Made by a program: the position numbers and the translations under genes
The notes under the pieces: generated by a model
The model's input: the letters and a program-made list of their open reading frames with translations, nothing else
Database searches by the model: none
What the model was told of the DNA's origin: nothing
From: Sediminihaliea albiluteola
GTDB lineage: Bacteria; Pseudomonadota; Gammaproteobacteria; Pseudomonadales; Halieaceae
Assembly: GCF_014077625.1 (NCBI RefSeq)
Contig: NZ_JACFXU010000013.1
Coordinates: forward strand, 62,001-126,000
DNA length: 64,000 bases
Reading direction: 5' to 3'
Shown: piece after piece, positions 52,956 to 61,113 of the stretch
Layout of the letters: every line of letters starts with the position of its first letter
How positions within the stretch are numbered: the first letter of the stretch is position 1

Positions 52956-53777
52956 ATGTTTAAACGTCGCTCTGAACCCAAGGGACAGCAGAAGTTCCTA
53001 AGAGGCATTTCGCTGATTGAAACTCTAGTGGCACTGCTGATTGTGGCAGTGGGCCTAGCGGCACTGCTTAGCCTCAATAACTCACAGCAAGCGCAGCAAG
53101 CTGATGCCAAGGCCCGTGCAGAAGCCACTATGTTAGCGACGGCAAAACTGCAGGAGCTTGAAAGCTATCTCTCAGTTGAAGAGCACCAGGCTAATAAGAG
53201 GCTAGGACTGGGCCGATATGGGCCAGAAGCTCTCAGTGGCCAGGTCACTGATTATCAGCGGGCCTGGGAGATTAGCGGCGCCTCTGATGCTGATTGCGCT
53301 AAGCCTTGTATTCGCAATGCCAGCGTGGCGGTCAGCTGGAATGACAGAAGCGGAGAGCCACGCACTGTGCAAGTGGATTCAGAGATCATGCTGCGGCGCC
53401 CAGAGAGTAATGTCGAAGAACTCCTAATGCTCGCTGAGGCGGCTCAAAATACTGGAGGGGGTAATCCTTGGGGAGGAGGCTCAGATTCAGATCCTGATCC
53501 TGATCCTGATCCTGATCCTGATCCTGATCCTGATCCTGATCCTGATCCTGATCCTGATCCAGATCCAGATCCAGATCCAGATCTAGATCCAGATCCAGGG
53601 ACAGAAACAGTCACTGGAGAATGCGAGTGTCAATACAATAAAAACCATGGTTTTAGCGTGAAGAGTGGAGAAAATCTGACGTGGTGTAAGCCGGATAACT
53701 GCGAGCGCAGCCATGGCTTAGGTCATAATAAGGGTAAAAATAACTGGTCGTTTGAATATAGTGATTTAAATTTATAA
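52956..53777 (+). CDS. PilV-type minor pilin with Asp-Pro spacer
   Basis: 273 residues. The leader MFKRRSEPKGQQKFLRG precedes ISLIETLVALLIVAVGLAALLSL with Glu5, typical of PilV. After a normal minor-pilin beta domain (to about residue 170) comes a spacer of 36 residues of DP repeats with one DL, encoded by GATCCT/GATCCA hexamers. A 58-residue C-terminus follows, rich in Cys, Asn and Lys (ECECQYNKNHG, WCKPDNCERSHG), probably a disulfide-bonded tip. Such a DP stalk projecting a small domain from a PilV is unusual. It starts 47 nt after PilX. Confidence 0.85.
   Translation: MFKRRSEPKGQQKFLRGISLIETLVALLIVAVGLAALLSLNNSQQAQQADAKARAEATMLATAKLQELESYLSVEEHQANKRLGLGRYGPEALSGQVTDYQRAWEISGASDADCAKPCIRNASVAVSWNDRSGEPRTVQVDSEIMLRRPESNVEELLMLAEAAQNTGGGNPWGGGSDSDPDPDPDPDPDPDPDPDPDPDPDPDPDPDPDLDPDPGTETVTGECECQYNKNHGFSVKSGENLTWCKPDNCERSHGLGHNKGKNNWSFEYSDLNL
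53490..53597 (+). repeat. Hexanucleotide tandem repeat GATCCT/GATCCA (18 units)
   Basis: 11 units of GATCCT, then 4 of GATCCA, one GATCTA and 2 of GATCCA, with no indels, encoding 18 Asp-Pro (one Asp-Leu) dipeptides in the PilV-like protein. The uninterrupted GATCCT run suggests recent expansion. Being a multiple of three, its slippage changes spacer length, not frame. Confidence 0.95.
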
Positions 53778-53801
53778 CACCCATACTCGACAGACACCTT
53801 A

Positions 53802-54296
53802 ATGAAACAAAACATCTCCCCACACACAAGCCTTAAGCCTCTACAAAGCAGGACGCAAGGCTTCACACTGATCGAATTACTCATTGTGATCGTAATCGTC
53901 GCTATTCTGGCGACGGTTGCGCTACCGGCCTATCGTTCCTCAGTGCTTAAAGCCAATCGCATGGATGGCATCGATGCTCTGCTAGATCTGCAAACCCGGC
54001 AGGAGAAGTGGCGCGCCAATAACCCTAGCTATTCGGATAGCTTAAATAGCTTGGGCTACCCGGTGCCCTCTAAACCTGAAGAACCATGCTCTATTAGCGG
54101 CAACTCAGTGGAGGGGCGTTATAGCATAGCGATAGTCTGTAATTCAGCATCACCTACTGCTTACACCGCCACGGCCACCGCTCAAGGTGCGCAGGCGCAA
54201 GACAAGCGGGGCTCAGTGTCCTGCAAAGAGCTTGTGCTGACTGTGAGCGCCACTACGCCCCGTGGTGCTAAGACGCCTGCTGAGTGTTGGCGCTAA
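53802..54296 (+). CDS. PilE-like type IV pilin
   Basis: 164 residues. The leader ends QG|FTLIELLIVIVIVAILATVALPAY, a textbook type IVa prepilin with Glu5. The second helix (RMDGIDALLDLQTRQEKW) and a C-terminal disulfide loop (CSISGN...SCKELV) follow, with a final ECWR. It is a minor pilin of PilE type by its operon position. It starts 24 nt after the PilV-like gene and closes the operon, with no pilY1 present. Confidence 0.9.
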   Translation: MKQNISPHTSLKPLQSRTQGFTLIELLIVIVIVAILATVALPAYRSSVLKANRMDGIDALLDLQTRQEKWRANNPSYSDSLNSLGYPVPSKPEEPCSISGNSVEGRYSIAIVCNSASPTAYTATATAQGAQAQDKRGSVSCKELVLTVSATTPRGAKTPAECWR

Positions 54297-54417
54297 GTCC
54301 GAGTTCCCCAAGCTATTGAAATACCTTGTTCCTTTGCTCAGGATGGCCTGAAGGGGCTGTGTGCGAGCGAAAGCTGCTTACAGCCCATAACCGTGTTGTA
54401 CTAGGAGCTTGGCGTCG

Positions 54418-54951
54418 ATGAAGTTGTTTTTCGGTCTGGCTTTAGAGCCGGAGCTTGCTCTGGCGATCGCCGACTGGCGAGATAGGCAGTTTGGTTTTTC
54501 TGCTAGGCCAGTACCAGTGGCCAATTTTCATATCACCTTAGCCTATGCCGGTGAGTTGAGCGTGCTCGACAGCGATATTTTGTGTGAGCAGGTCGATAGC
54601 TGGCATGCCAAGGGCAAGTTTCGCTCGGGTCAATTACTGCTGGATCAGACCGGCTATTGGGCCAGCCCCGGTATCTATTGGCTGGGACCAGCTGAAGCAA
54701 CACCGGCTTTGGCAAGTGCTGCCGCTAAGCTGGACAGCTTAATAGCAGCGCGGGGCACTAGACCTCAGCGCAGAAAAAAGTTTCAGCCTCATATCACTCT
54801 ATTTAGGCAGTGCGAAGAGGCGCCGCCTATGCCTGCCCAGCCACCTTCCTTTGAGTTTGCTTACCGCAGCTTTAGTTTGTTTGAGTCTCGCAGGCTACGT
54901 CAGGGAGTAGCCTACGAGGAACTGCATAGCTGGCCACTGCTGGACGCTTAA
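54418..54951 (+). CDS. thpR: RNA 2',3'-cyclic phosphodiesterase (2H/LigT family)
   Basis: 177 residues. Two 2H-phosphoesterase motifs, NFHITLAYAG (about residue 38) and QPHITLFRQ (about 122), are both intact, with the expected spacing. The enzyme opens 2',3'-cyclic phosphates, producing 2'-phosphomonoesters, or carries out related ligase chemistry. GGAG lies 10 nt before the ATG; an upstream TTG is possible. It stands alone after the pilin operon. Confidence 0.87.
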   Translation: MKLFFGLALEPELALAIADWRDRQFGFSARPVPVANFHITLAYAGELSVLDSDILCEQVDSWHAKGKFRSGQLLLDQTGYWASPGIYWLGPAEATPALASAAAKLDSLIAARGTRPQRRKKFQPHITLFRQCEEAPPMPAQPPSFEFAYRSFSLFESRRLRQGVAYEELHSWPLLDA

Positions 54952-55013
54952 AGCGAAGGCCGGCTCAGCCCAAGCCATTATTCGCCAATGCTGGCGTCCA
55001 GCAGGGCTGCTGT

Positions 55014-56513
55014 TTAAGTATTGGCAGCGGCCTGGCGACCCGCCATGCGGCCAAAGAAGGTGGCATCGCCTACCGACATGCCGCTGGCATAGCCTTTTGA
55101 GGTGCGCGGTAAACCAGCTGTCGTGCGCCCTGCGGCGTAGAGGCCGGGTATTGCTTGGCCGCTAGGGGTCAACACTTCGCCAGTGGGGCGGGTTTCTAGC
55201 CCGCCCAGGGTGAACATCAGCCAGCCATTGTCGTTGCCTAAGGGGTATTTCACGTCCTCTGGCTTGAAACTAATCAGCGCGAAGGGCCCATTGGTCAAAG
55301 GTTTTAACCAATCTTTGGCTTTGTGGAATAAGGGATCTTGGCCCTGGGCAGCGTATTTGTTGTAGTAATCAACCGTGGCTTGCAGGGCTCCTTCGGGGAG
55401 GCCGGCTTCGCGCTCAACTTCTTCGATGCTATCGCCAGTGGCGGCTAGGGGTGGCGGCGGGCTGAGGTAGTAGGGCAGGTCAAAGTCTTCATTTTGCACT
55501 AGCATATAAATCTCAGCTTTATCCTGCTGACCACTGTAGTGACCTAGGCGCGCTAGATAGGCATCTTCATTAATATAGCGCTGCCCCTTATTGTTGATCA
55601 GTATGCCGTAAGTGAGGCTGGCCGGTGGGTAGAAAGCCATGCTGATAAAACACTGATCCATATTGATTATGTTGCCACCAGCGGCCATGCCCATCTGGAT
55701 GCCGTCGCCCATGTCCCACTGGTTGCCGTAGGGCTCGCCAAAGGGCAGGGTGTGAGCACAGTGCTTCTCCAGCATTTTGCGGTTCATCACAAAACCGCCG
55801 GTGCTTAAGACTACCCCGCGCGTGGCTTCGATAAAGCGCTCTTTACCGTCAATTTTTGCCATCACGCCGCGTACGCGGCCGCTGTCATCCTGCACTACTG
55901 CCTGAACCTGAGAGTCCACTTGCACCCTGACGCCGGCAGCTACACAGGCTTCCATCAGTGCCTTCATGAAAATGCGGCCGCCCTGGTCCCCCTCGTGGGA
56001 GGGCACGTGTCCGCGGGGTATCGGTTCGGCCACTTCAGTAAAGGGCCAGGCTCTTTCGTTGCCGGTAAACAATAGGGATTCGTCGGTGTGCGGAACAACC
56101 ACACGATCAAATATGGCTTTGCGTTTGTAGGGCACGCCGAGTGATTCGACCCATTCAAAATGGCTGGCGGCGCCTTCGGTATAGAGCCGAATGCGCTCTG
56201 GGTCACCATGCTCGCCCAGTGCTTCGGTCAGGTAGGCGCTCATATTCTCAGTGCTGTCTGAGAGGCCGATCTCTTGCTGTAGCGCGGTTCCGCCACTGCC
56301 GCCAAGGTACATTTCGCAAGATGACATTTGCGTGGATCCGCCGCCGCCACTGGAGCGCTCCAGCACGACTACATCGGCGCCTGCTCGGCGAGCCTCTAGT
56401 GCGGCCGAGGCTCCCGCGCCGCCGTAACCACAGACGAGTACGTCGGTCTTGATGAAGGCTTCTAGAGCTGCGTCGTAGCTGCGCAGCCAAGGTTTGATAG
56501 CGTTATTATTCAT
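55014..56513 (-). CDS. FAD-binding dehydrogenase, 3-ketosteroid dehydrogenase-like
   Basis: 499 residues. The N-terminal FAD motif is DVLVCGYGGAGASAALEARRAGADVVVLE (residues 24-52). The C-terminal YAAGRTTAGLPRTSKGYASG (about residues 456-475) and LGDATFFGRMAGRQA-type end (MSVGDATFFGRMAG) are typical of the fumarate reductase/KstD-like flavoprotein family. It may introduce a C=C bond into a steroid-like or cyclic ketone substrate, but the substrate and electron acceptor are unknown. Ribosome site AGAGGAAC. It is convergent with thpR. Confidence 0.82.
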   Translation of the reverse strand: MNNNAIKPWLRSYDAALEAFIKTDVLVCGYGGAGASAALEARRAGADVVVLERSSGGGGSTQMSSCEMYLGGSGGTALQQEIGLSDSTENMSAYLTEALGEHGDPERIRLYTEGAASHFEWVESLGVPYKRKAIFDRVVVPHTDESLLFTGNERAWPFTEVAEPIPRGHVPSHEGDQGGRIFMKALMEACVAAGVRVQVDSQVQAVVQDDSGRVRGVMAKIDGKERFIEATRGVVLSTGGFVMNRKMLEKHCAHTLPFGEPYGNQWDMGDGIQMGMAAGGNIINMDQCFISMAFYPPASLTYGILINNKGQRYINEDAYLARLGHYSGQQDKAEIYMLVQNEDFDLPYYLSPPPPLAATGDSIEEVEREAGLPEGALQATVDYYNKYAAQGQDPLFHKAKDWLKPLTNGPFALISFKPEDVKYPLGNDNGWLMFTLGGLETRPTGEVLTPSGQAIPGLYAAGRTTAGLPRTSKGYASGMSVGDATFFGRMAGRQAAANT

Positions 56514-56807
56514 AGTTCCTCTTTCCTATCAGTCGCTAACCAGCAAGATTAGAAGACAGAGTATCTTTTGAGCCTAAGTTGAGGCTACTGCCGCTAGCTT
56601 AGCAAGTTCACAATGACCAGAAGATCATACTGCGCGGGGAAATAGATAGTTAGCGCGCTGCGCCACAGCGCTTATACTTTGGCTATTGCTTTAGTGCTGA
56701 GCTGGCCATTTAACCAGCTCTGCGGCCTGCCTGTGAGGCCCCTCTAAGGCCCTTCAATAATGGCTATAAAAGCGCTAACGTAGCTTAAACGATACTGGGA
56801 GCGACCT

Positions 56808-58517
56808 ATGACAGATAAGAGCATGACATTGGACAAAGAGAGCATGGCTAATTACCCACAGCAGCCCCATGGCGGAGTGCTAGTCGATCGGGTGGCAACT
56901 GGAGATGAGCTTAAGAAAGCGCTAGAAAGAGCCGCAAGCCTGCCCCAAATCATGATTGATTTAGAAGCCGCAATCACCGTGGAAATGATTGCCACTGGCG
57001 TGCTGTCTCCTAATGACGGCTTTATGAATCAACAAGACTATATTTCTGTCTTAGAAAAAGGTCGCTTTGCCAATGGTTTAGTCTGGCCGACACCATTGAG
57101 TTTTGCGCCCATCGGTGAGACCAATGAAAAGGTAGTCGCCTCACTGAAAGTGGGCGATGAAGTTGCCCTGATTGACCATTCGCAAACGCCCATAGCGCTG
57201 TTATCGGTGAGTGATGTCTTTGATTACGACCGAGAGTTCCGCGCGGAAAAGCTCTTTGGGACTACCGATCGCAAACACCCGGGGGTGGATTCTATCTATC
57301 GCCGTATGGGGGATAAGGCTTTAGGCGGGCAGATCACGCTACTTAATCGCGTGGACTGGGGTCCCTTTGAATCAATTCGCCTATCACCTGCCGACACTTG
57401 GCGACAGTTTTACGAGGAGAAGAAGTTTAAATCTGTGGCCGGCTTTATTACCGGTGCCAACCCCATGCACCGCGGTCATGAGCATATGCACCGAAATATG
57501 CTGGAAGAGGTGGATGGTCTGTTGGCACAGCCGCTGGTTGAAATGGCCAAGCGCGAATATACCCGCCACGAGTACCGTATGCGTGTATACCAGAGTGTGC
57601 TCGAGCAGTACTACCCGAAAGAGCGCACGGTCCTAGCTCCCTTGCGGGTCACCTATATCTTTGCCGGGCCGCGAGAGACCATTCTGCACGCGCTGGTGAT
57701 GAAGAACTACGGTTGTACTCACGCCATTGTCGGCCGAGATCATGCGGGGATTGGAGACTATTATGATAAGTACGCTAGTCATTCTATTTTCGATCAGTTC
57801 CCACCGGAAGAGCTGGGCATTGATGTGCGCCTGTTCCACGAGGTGTTCTACTGCGTGCGCTGCAACACCACAACCTCGTCTCAGGCATGCCCCCATGACG
57901 AGAGTGTGCACATAAAAATCAGTGGTACGGGTATCCGTGAAATGTTGCGTCACGGCATCATTCCCCCGAAAGAAATCGTGCGCCCAGAATCGGCTTATAT
58001 TGCCTTGCAGGGTGTGCAGCCCAAGGGCCGAGATGCTCAGGGTAATACGATTTCGCCGGTGGGTAAGCTTATTAAAAGTATCTTCCCCTTCTATCTAACG
58101 CACACCCGCTTAGGTGGACCGAAGCGTGAAGTGCCGCTCAATCCCGATGACCTGAGCAATGCTGACCTGGAAGCAGTGATTTTAGATGTGCGCACTAATG
58201 GCGATCTCATCTACAAGCAGACCTATGAGGAATATGCCTCGGCTGCTGACATTAACCGCAATGCTGCCGCGACTTGGATAGACCGAGCCAGAGCCGATAT
58301 GCAGGCCCAGCAAAAGCTCATGGTTAAAGACCTTGAGATGAAAGTGGCGGCAGCGCCTGAGTCTGCATCTGATGAATTCATGTATCAGGATAAAGCGGAA
58401 GCCAGCAAAGAGCTGGAAGCTGCGAAGAAAATGCTCAAGGAGATTCCGCCAGCGCTTAGCCCCGAAGATACCGAGTATCGGGTGTGGAATATCGCTGATT
58501 ACGACCACTATCGCTAA
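56808..58517 (+). CDS. ATP sulfurylase (Sat) homologue with altered active-site motif
   Basis: 569 residues. The Sat fold is clear: an N-terminal PUA-like domain, PRL-like APLRVTYIFAGPRETILHAL (about residues 277-296), GRDHAGIGDYY (309-319), a Cys/His zinc-like cluster (CVRC...ACPH, 349-363) and SGTGIREMLRHGIIPP. However, the QTRNPxHRxH motif that binds ATP/sulfate reads FITGANPMHRGH (213-224). The two His remain, but the Gln and Arg essential in yeast Met3 are absent. A further about 180-residue C-terminal extension, partly coiled-coil (EASKELEAAKKMLKEI), is not an APS kinase. It could be a diverged adenylyltransferase with a different substrate. GGAG starts it; a hairpin follows. Confidence 0.7.
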   Translation: MTDKSMTLDKESMANYPQQPHGGVLVDRVATGDELKKALERAASLPQIMIDLEAAITVEMIATGVLSPNDGFMNQQDYISVLEKGRFANGLVWPTPLSFAPIGETNEKVVASLKVGDEVALIDHSQTPIALLSVSDVFDYDREFRAEKLFGTTDRKHPGVDSIYRRMGDKALGGQITLLNRVDWGPFESIRLSPADTWRQFYEEKKFKSVAGFITGANPMHRGHEHMHRNMLEEVDGLLAQPLVEMAKREYTRHEYRMRVYQSVLEQYYPKERTVLAPLRVTYIFAGPRETILHALVMKNYGCTHAIVGRDHAGIGDYYDKYASHSIFDQFPPEELGIDVRLFHEVFYCVRCNTTTSSQACPHDESVHIKISGTGIREMLRHGIIPPKEIVRPESAYIALQGVQPKGRDAQGNTISPVGKLIKSIFPFYLTHTRLGGPKREVPLNPDDLSNADLEAVILDVRTNGDLIYKQTYEEYASAADINRNAAATWIDRARADMQAQQKLMVKDLEMKVAAAPESASDEFMYQDKAEASKELEAAKKMLKEIPPALSPEDTEYRVWNIADYDHYR

Positions 58518-58552
58518 GTCAAAACGACTGCAGCCGGGGCCACATGCATGAT

Positions 58553-58576
58553 GCGAGCTATCTGTGTATAGCTCGC
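58553..58576. terminator. Hairpin after the Sat-like gene
   Basis: Perfect 9-bp arms GCGAGCTAT and ATAGCTCGC around a 6-nt loop, 36 nt downstream of the Sat-like stop. There is no T-tract, so termination would be weak or rho-dependent. Confidence 0.45.
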
Positions 58577-58668
58577 CTTGTGGTAAAGCCGCGCGGTTTT
58601 TCTTGGGCTATAGTTTAAGGAGCTTGTGACAGCAAATTAACGCTGGCTTGAACGGCGGGAGGGATCAA

Positions 58669-60213
58669 ATGCCTAATAATACTGCCATGCAAGCCCCTTA
58701 CTATCCCATTATCTACGTTCGGGGTTTTGCAGCCACCCTGTCGGAAATCGACGAGGCCACTGCAGATCCTTACATGGGCTTCAATAGAGGCTCAACGGTG
58801 CTGCGCCAAGACCATCAGCGCAAAGCGGTATCCTTCATCTTCGAATCGCCCTTGCTGCGATTAATTAAAGACCATAATTATATTGATGCCTTTCAAGGCG
58901 GCGGCTACCTCGATGAGCCCGCTAAGGTGCCAGCCAAGTCCGTCTGGGTGTTTCGTTATTATGAGCGCGCTTCAAACCTGCTGGGCAGTGGTGAGCGCGT
59001 CAGCATGGAGCAACTTGCGCTCGATCTCAGAGCGTTTATTCTCAAGGTTCGCGCTGCCACCTGTGGTGACGATGAAGCCCGCAAGCAGGCCTTCAAGGTG
59101 CATTTGGTGGCCCATTCAATGGGCGGCTTGCTGTGCCGCTGTTACTTACAGAATATTTGCCGCTATGGCGCGCCCGAGGGTTACGACGGCGCAGGTCTTG
59201 AGCTCAGTGAGAATGGCCCTAGCCCACATTATGTAGAAAAGCTTTTTACTTACGGTACGCCCCACAATGGTATCGAAGTCTTAGGGCTCAATGTGCCGGA
59301 CCTGGGGCCGATAGATAAGTTTCAGCTTGCCAACTTTTCTCGCAGCCGCATGCGCAAGTATCTAAAAAACGATAAGGAGGCTGTGCCGGTAAATTCATTA
59401 GACGGGGCCTTTGATCCCCACAAGTGCTTTTGTTTTATCGGTTCAAACTACAAAGACTATAATGCTTTTTTCAAGCTATCAAAGCAGGTAACAGGCCCCG
59501 CTAGTGATGGCCTGGTGATGATGGCTAATAGCTATATTGAAGCAGCGCCACGCTCGGTGGCTCACCGCAGTCACTCTGGCTATTTTGGCTTGGTCAACTC
59601 GGAGTCTGGCTATCAGAACCTACGGCGCTTTTTGTTTGGCACACTGCGGGTTATGGCCAGATTGCATGTTAAAAATTTGGAATTACCTCCGGGGGTGCAG
59701 GAACAATACGACAACAAAGCGGAGGTGAGGGGCTCCTATTATTTCGATACCGTCACCGGGGTGCGTGCCGGGCCTAACTATGTGCTGCACGAGCGGCGCT
59801 ACGATCAAGCTTCGGCCTTATTGCGCACCTATGATGAGCTGCTCAAAGAGCAAAAACCCGTCTATCTATTTACCGGTTATCTAACAGAAAAAGCGCGTCA
59901 TGCCTCAGACCAAGCCTTGATGTTTATGGTGGACATAGGGCTGCGCGTGCCTCTTTTTGAGGTCAACCGAAAGTTTTGGTTTGACGAGCATTTTGAGGGC
60001 TTTATGTATCAAGAGCAGATTGCCCTAGCCATAAGAGATCAGACAATCCGCTATGGCCTGTCACAGAAGGATGGGCTCGGCAGAGCGCCTCACAAGGCGG
60101 AGATTGTTGAGCAGGCGGGCAAGAGAGTCATCAAAATACCCATCGGCACTTCGCTGAATGCGCGCCCTGGTTTTCAAGGGGAGCTCGAGCTGCTAGTCGA
60201 TAGCTGGCAATGA
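58669..60213 (+). CDS. Alpha/beta-hydrolase (lipase/esterase-like)
   Basis: 514 residues from ATG (MPNNTAMQ) after GGGAGGG. An alpha/beta hydrolase nucleophile elbow VHLVAHSMGGLLCRCYLQ (Ser150) is present, with PIIYVRGFAAT as the oxyanion-hole strand. Candidate Asp (SDGLVMM) and His (VAHRSHSGYFG) follow. There is no signal peptide, so it is cytoplasmic or exported by another route. The second half (about residues 330-514) is not recognised. The substrate, possibly a lipid or polyester, is unknown. It has no operon partners. Confidence 0.75.
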   Translation: MPNNTAMQAPYYPIIYVRGFAATLSEIDEATADPYMGFNRGSTVLRQDHQRKAVSFIFESPLLRLIKDHNYIDAFQGGGYLDEPAKVPAKSVWVFRYYERASNLLGSGERVSMEQLALDLRAFILKVRAATCGDDEARKQAFKVHLVAHSMGGLLCRCYLQNICRYGAPEGYDGAGLELSENGPSPHYVEKLFTYGTPHNGIEVLGLNVPDLGPIDKFQLANFSRSRMRKYLKNDKEAVPVNSLDGAFDPHKCFCFIGSNYKDYNAFFKLSKQVTGPASDGLVMMANSYIEAAPRSVAHRSHSGYFGLVNSESGYQNLRRFLFGTLRVMARLHVKNLELPPGVQEQYDNKAEVRGSYYFDTVTGVRAGPNYVLHERRYDQASALLRTYDELLKEQKPVYLFTGYLTEKARHASDQALMFMVDIGLRVPLFEVNRKFWFDEHFEGFMYQEQIALAIRDQTIRYGLSQKDGLGRAPHKAEIVEQAGKRVIKIPIGTSLNARPGFQGELELLVDSWQ

Positions 60214-60296
60214 AGCTTAAAGATCAGTGCCCTGACCAACTGCGCCCTAATTTTGATAGCATGCTGCTCTTGTCTGTAGGCTAATAGAGAGTAGCT

Positions 60297-60312
60297 GGCT
60301 AAATTCTTAGCC
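60297..60312. repeat. Short hairpin (GGCTAA-N4-TTAGCC) upstream of the SMR gene
   Basis: Perfect 6-bp arms around a 4-nt loop, 84 nt after the hydrolase stop codon and 77 nt before the SMR start. It could be a weak terminator of the hydrolase gene. No T-tract follows. Confidence 0.3.
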
Positions 60313-60388
60313 TATTGAGCAACGATGACTTCTAAAGCTGATTTGTTCCGCCAGCTGCTAAACCCTTGGTCAATTGAGTACGAATGAT

Positions 60389-60730
60389 ATGAGCATTAAT
60401 TGGCTCTTACTGATTATCGGTGGGCTGTTTGAAACGGGTTTTGCCATTAGTTTAGGTAAGGCGCAGCAGACAACAGGCAAACCCATGGCTTTCTGGCTGA
60501 GCTCTTTTGCCATTTGCGTGGCAATCAGTATGTACCTGCTGTTCAAAGCGATGGGCGGTGACAAGGCGATTCCCGTGGGCACAGCTTACGCCGTGTGGGG
60601 AGCTATCGGTGCCATCGGCACGGTAGTGGCTGGTATTGTGCTATTTCACGAGCCTGTCACTTTCTGGCGTATGTTTTTTCTCAGCAGCTTAGTGTTGTCG
60701 GTGATTGGCTTACAGCTAGTCAGTAGCTAG
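60389..60730 (+). CDS. SMR-family small multidrug/guanidinium exporter (SugE-like)
   Basis: 113 residues from MSINWLLLII; 15 nt of upstream extension would be possible. Four membrane helices with the conserved proton/substrate Glu15 (GGLFETGFAI). GTAYAVWGAIGAIGTVVAGIVLFHEPVTFWR is the SMR signature of SugE/Gdx rather than EmrE. It would export cations such as guanidinium or quaternary ammonium by H+ antiport as an antiparallel dimer. I saw no clear guanidine riboswitch upstream. Confidence 0.85.
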   Translation: MSINWLLLIIGGLFETGFAISLGKAQQTTGKPMAFWLSSFAICVAISMYLLFKAMGGDKAIPVGTAYAVWGAIGAIGTVVAGIVLFHEPVTFWRMFFLSSLVLSVIGLQLVSS

Positions 60731-60811
60731 GCGCTAACTTTTTACCTGCTCGCTAAGACCCTTGGCAATATGCCTGCACTGTGAGAATAGCGATGGCCTA
60801 TAGCCTTGCAC

Positions 60812-61055
60812 TCAGCTCGGGATCACATAACCAGTGGGCAGGGCACCTATCATCGTGGTTTGTTTGCAGACTCGCTCTTTTAAACGCCAGCCCTTATCTG
60901 TTTTAAGCAGTCCCACCTGAACTCACATAATCAATTGTGCCCTCAGGAACGAAGAGTTCGTCCATGAGTTCCCATTTGCGCTCGTCGGTCATCCAGGCAT
61001 AACGAAACAACAGTTGTTCTATTTCGTAGCGCTCATCCTGTCGATTATCTGGCAT
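60812..61055 (-). pseudogene. SnoaL/NTF2-like pseudogene with internal deletion
   Basis: From an ATG with GGATGACAAG upstream, 50 codons read MPDNRQDERYEIEQLLFRYA and WELMDELFVPEGTIDYVSSG, the N-terminal part of a SnoaL_4-type protein, then TAA. In the next frame the DNA continues KTDKGWRLKERVCKQTTMIG down to a stop, which is the usual 'DGWRIxxR' C-terminal strand. The middle of about 60-70 residues is deleted at the junction near 60905. It lies 58 nt after the ring-hydroxylating dioxygenase beta gene on the same strand and may once have been part of that operon. Confidence 0.7.
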
Positions 61056-61113
61056 CTTGTCATCCTTTGCTGTTCAGCTTGAACAGCAGTGTTAAGGGCT
61101 AGCTTGAGAAGGC

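Noticed and set aside
58590-58610. CCGCGCGG followed by TTTTT as a terminator
   Set aside because: The GC palindrome leaves no room for a hairpin loop. The 9-bp hairpin just upstream is the better candidate.
60214-60388. Guanidine riboswitch before the SugE-like gene
   Set aside because: Looked for the ACGG-loop hairpins of mini-ykkC and found only isolated ACGA bits without the paired stems.
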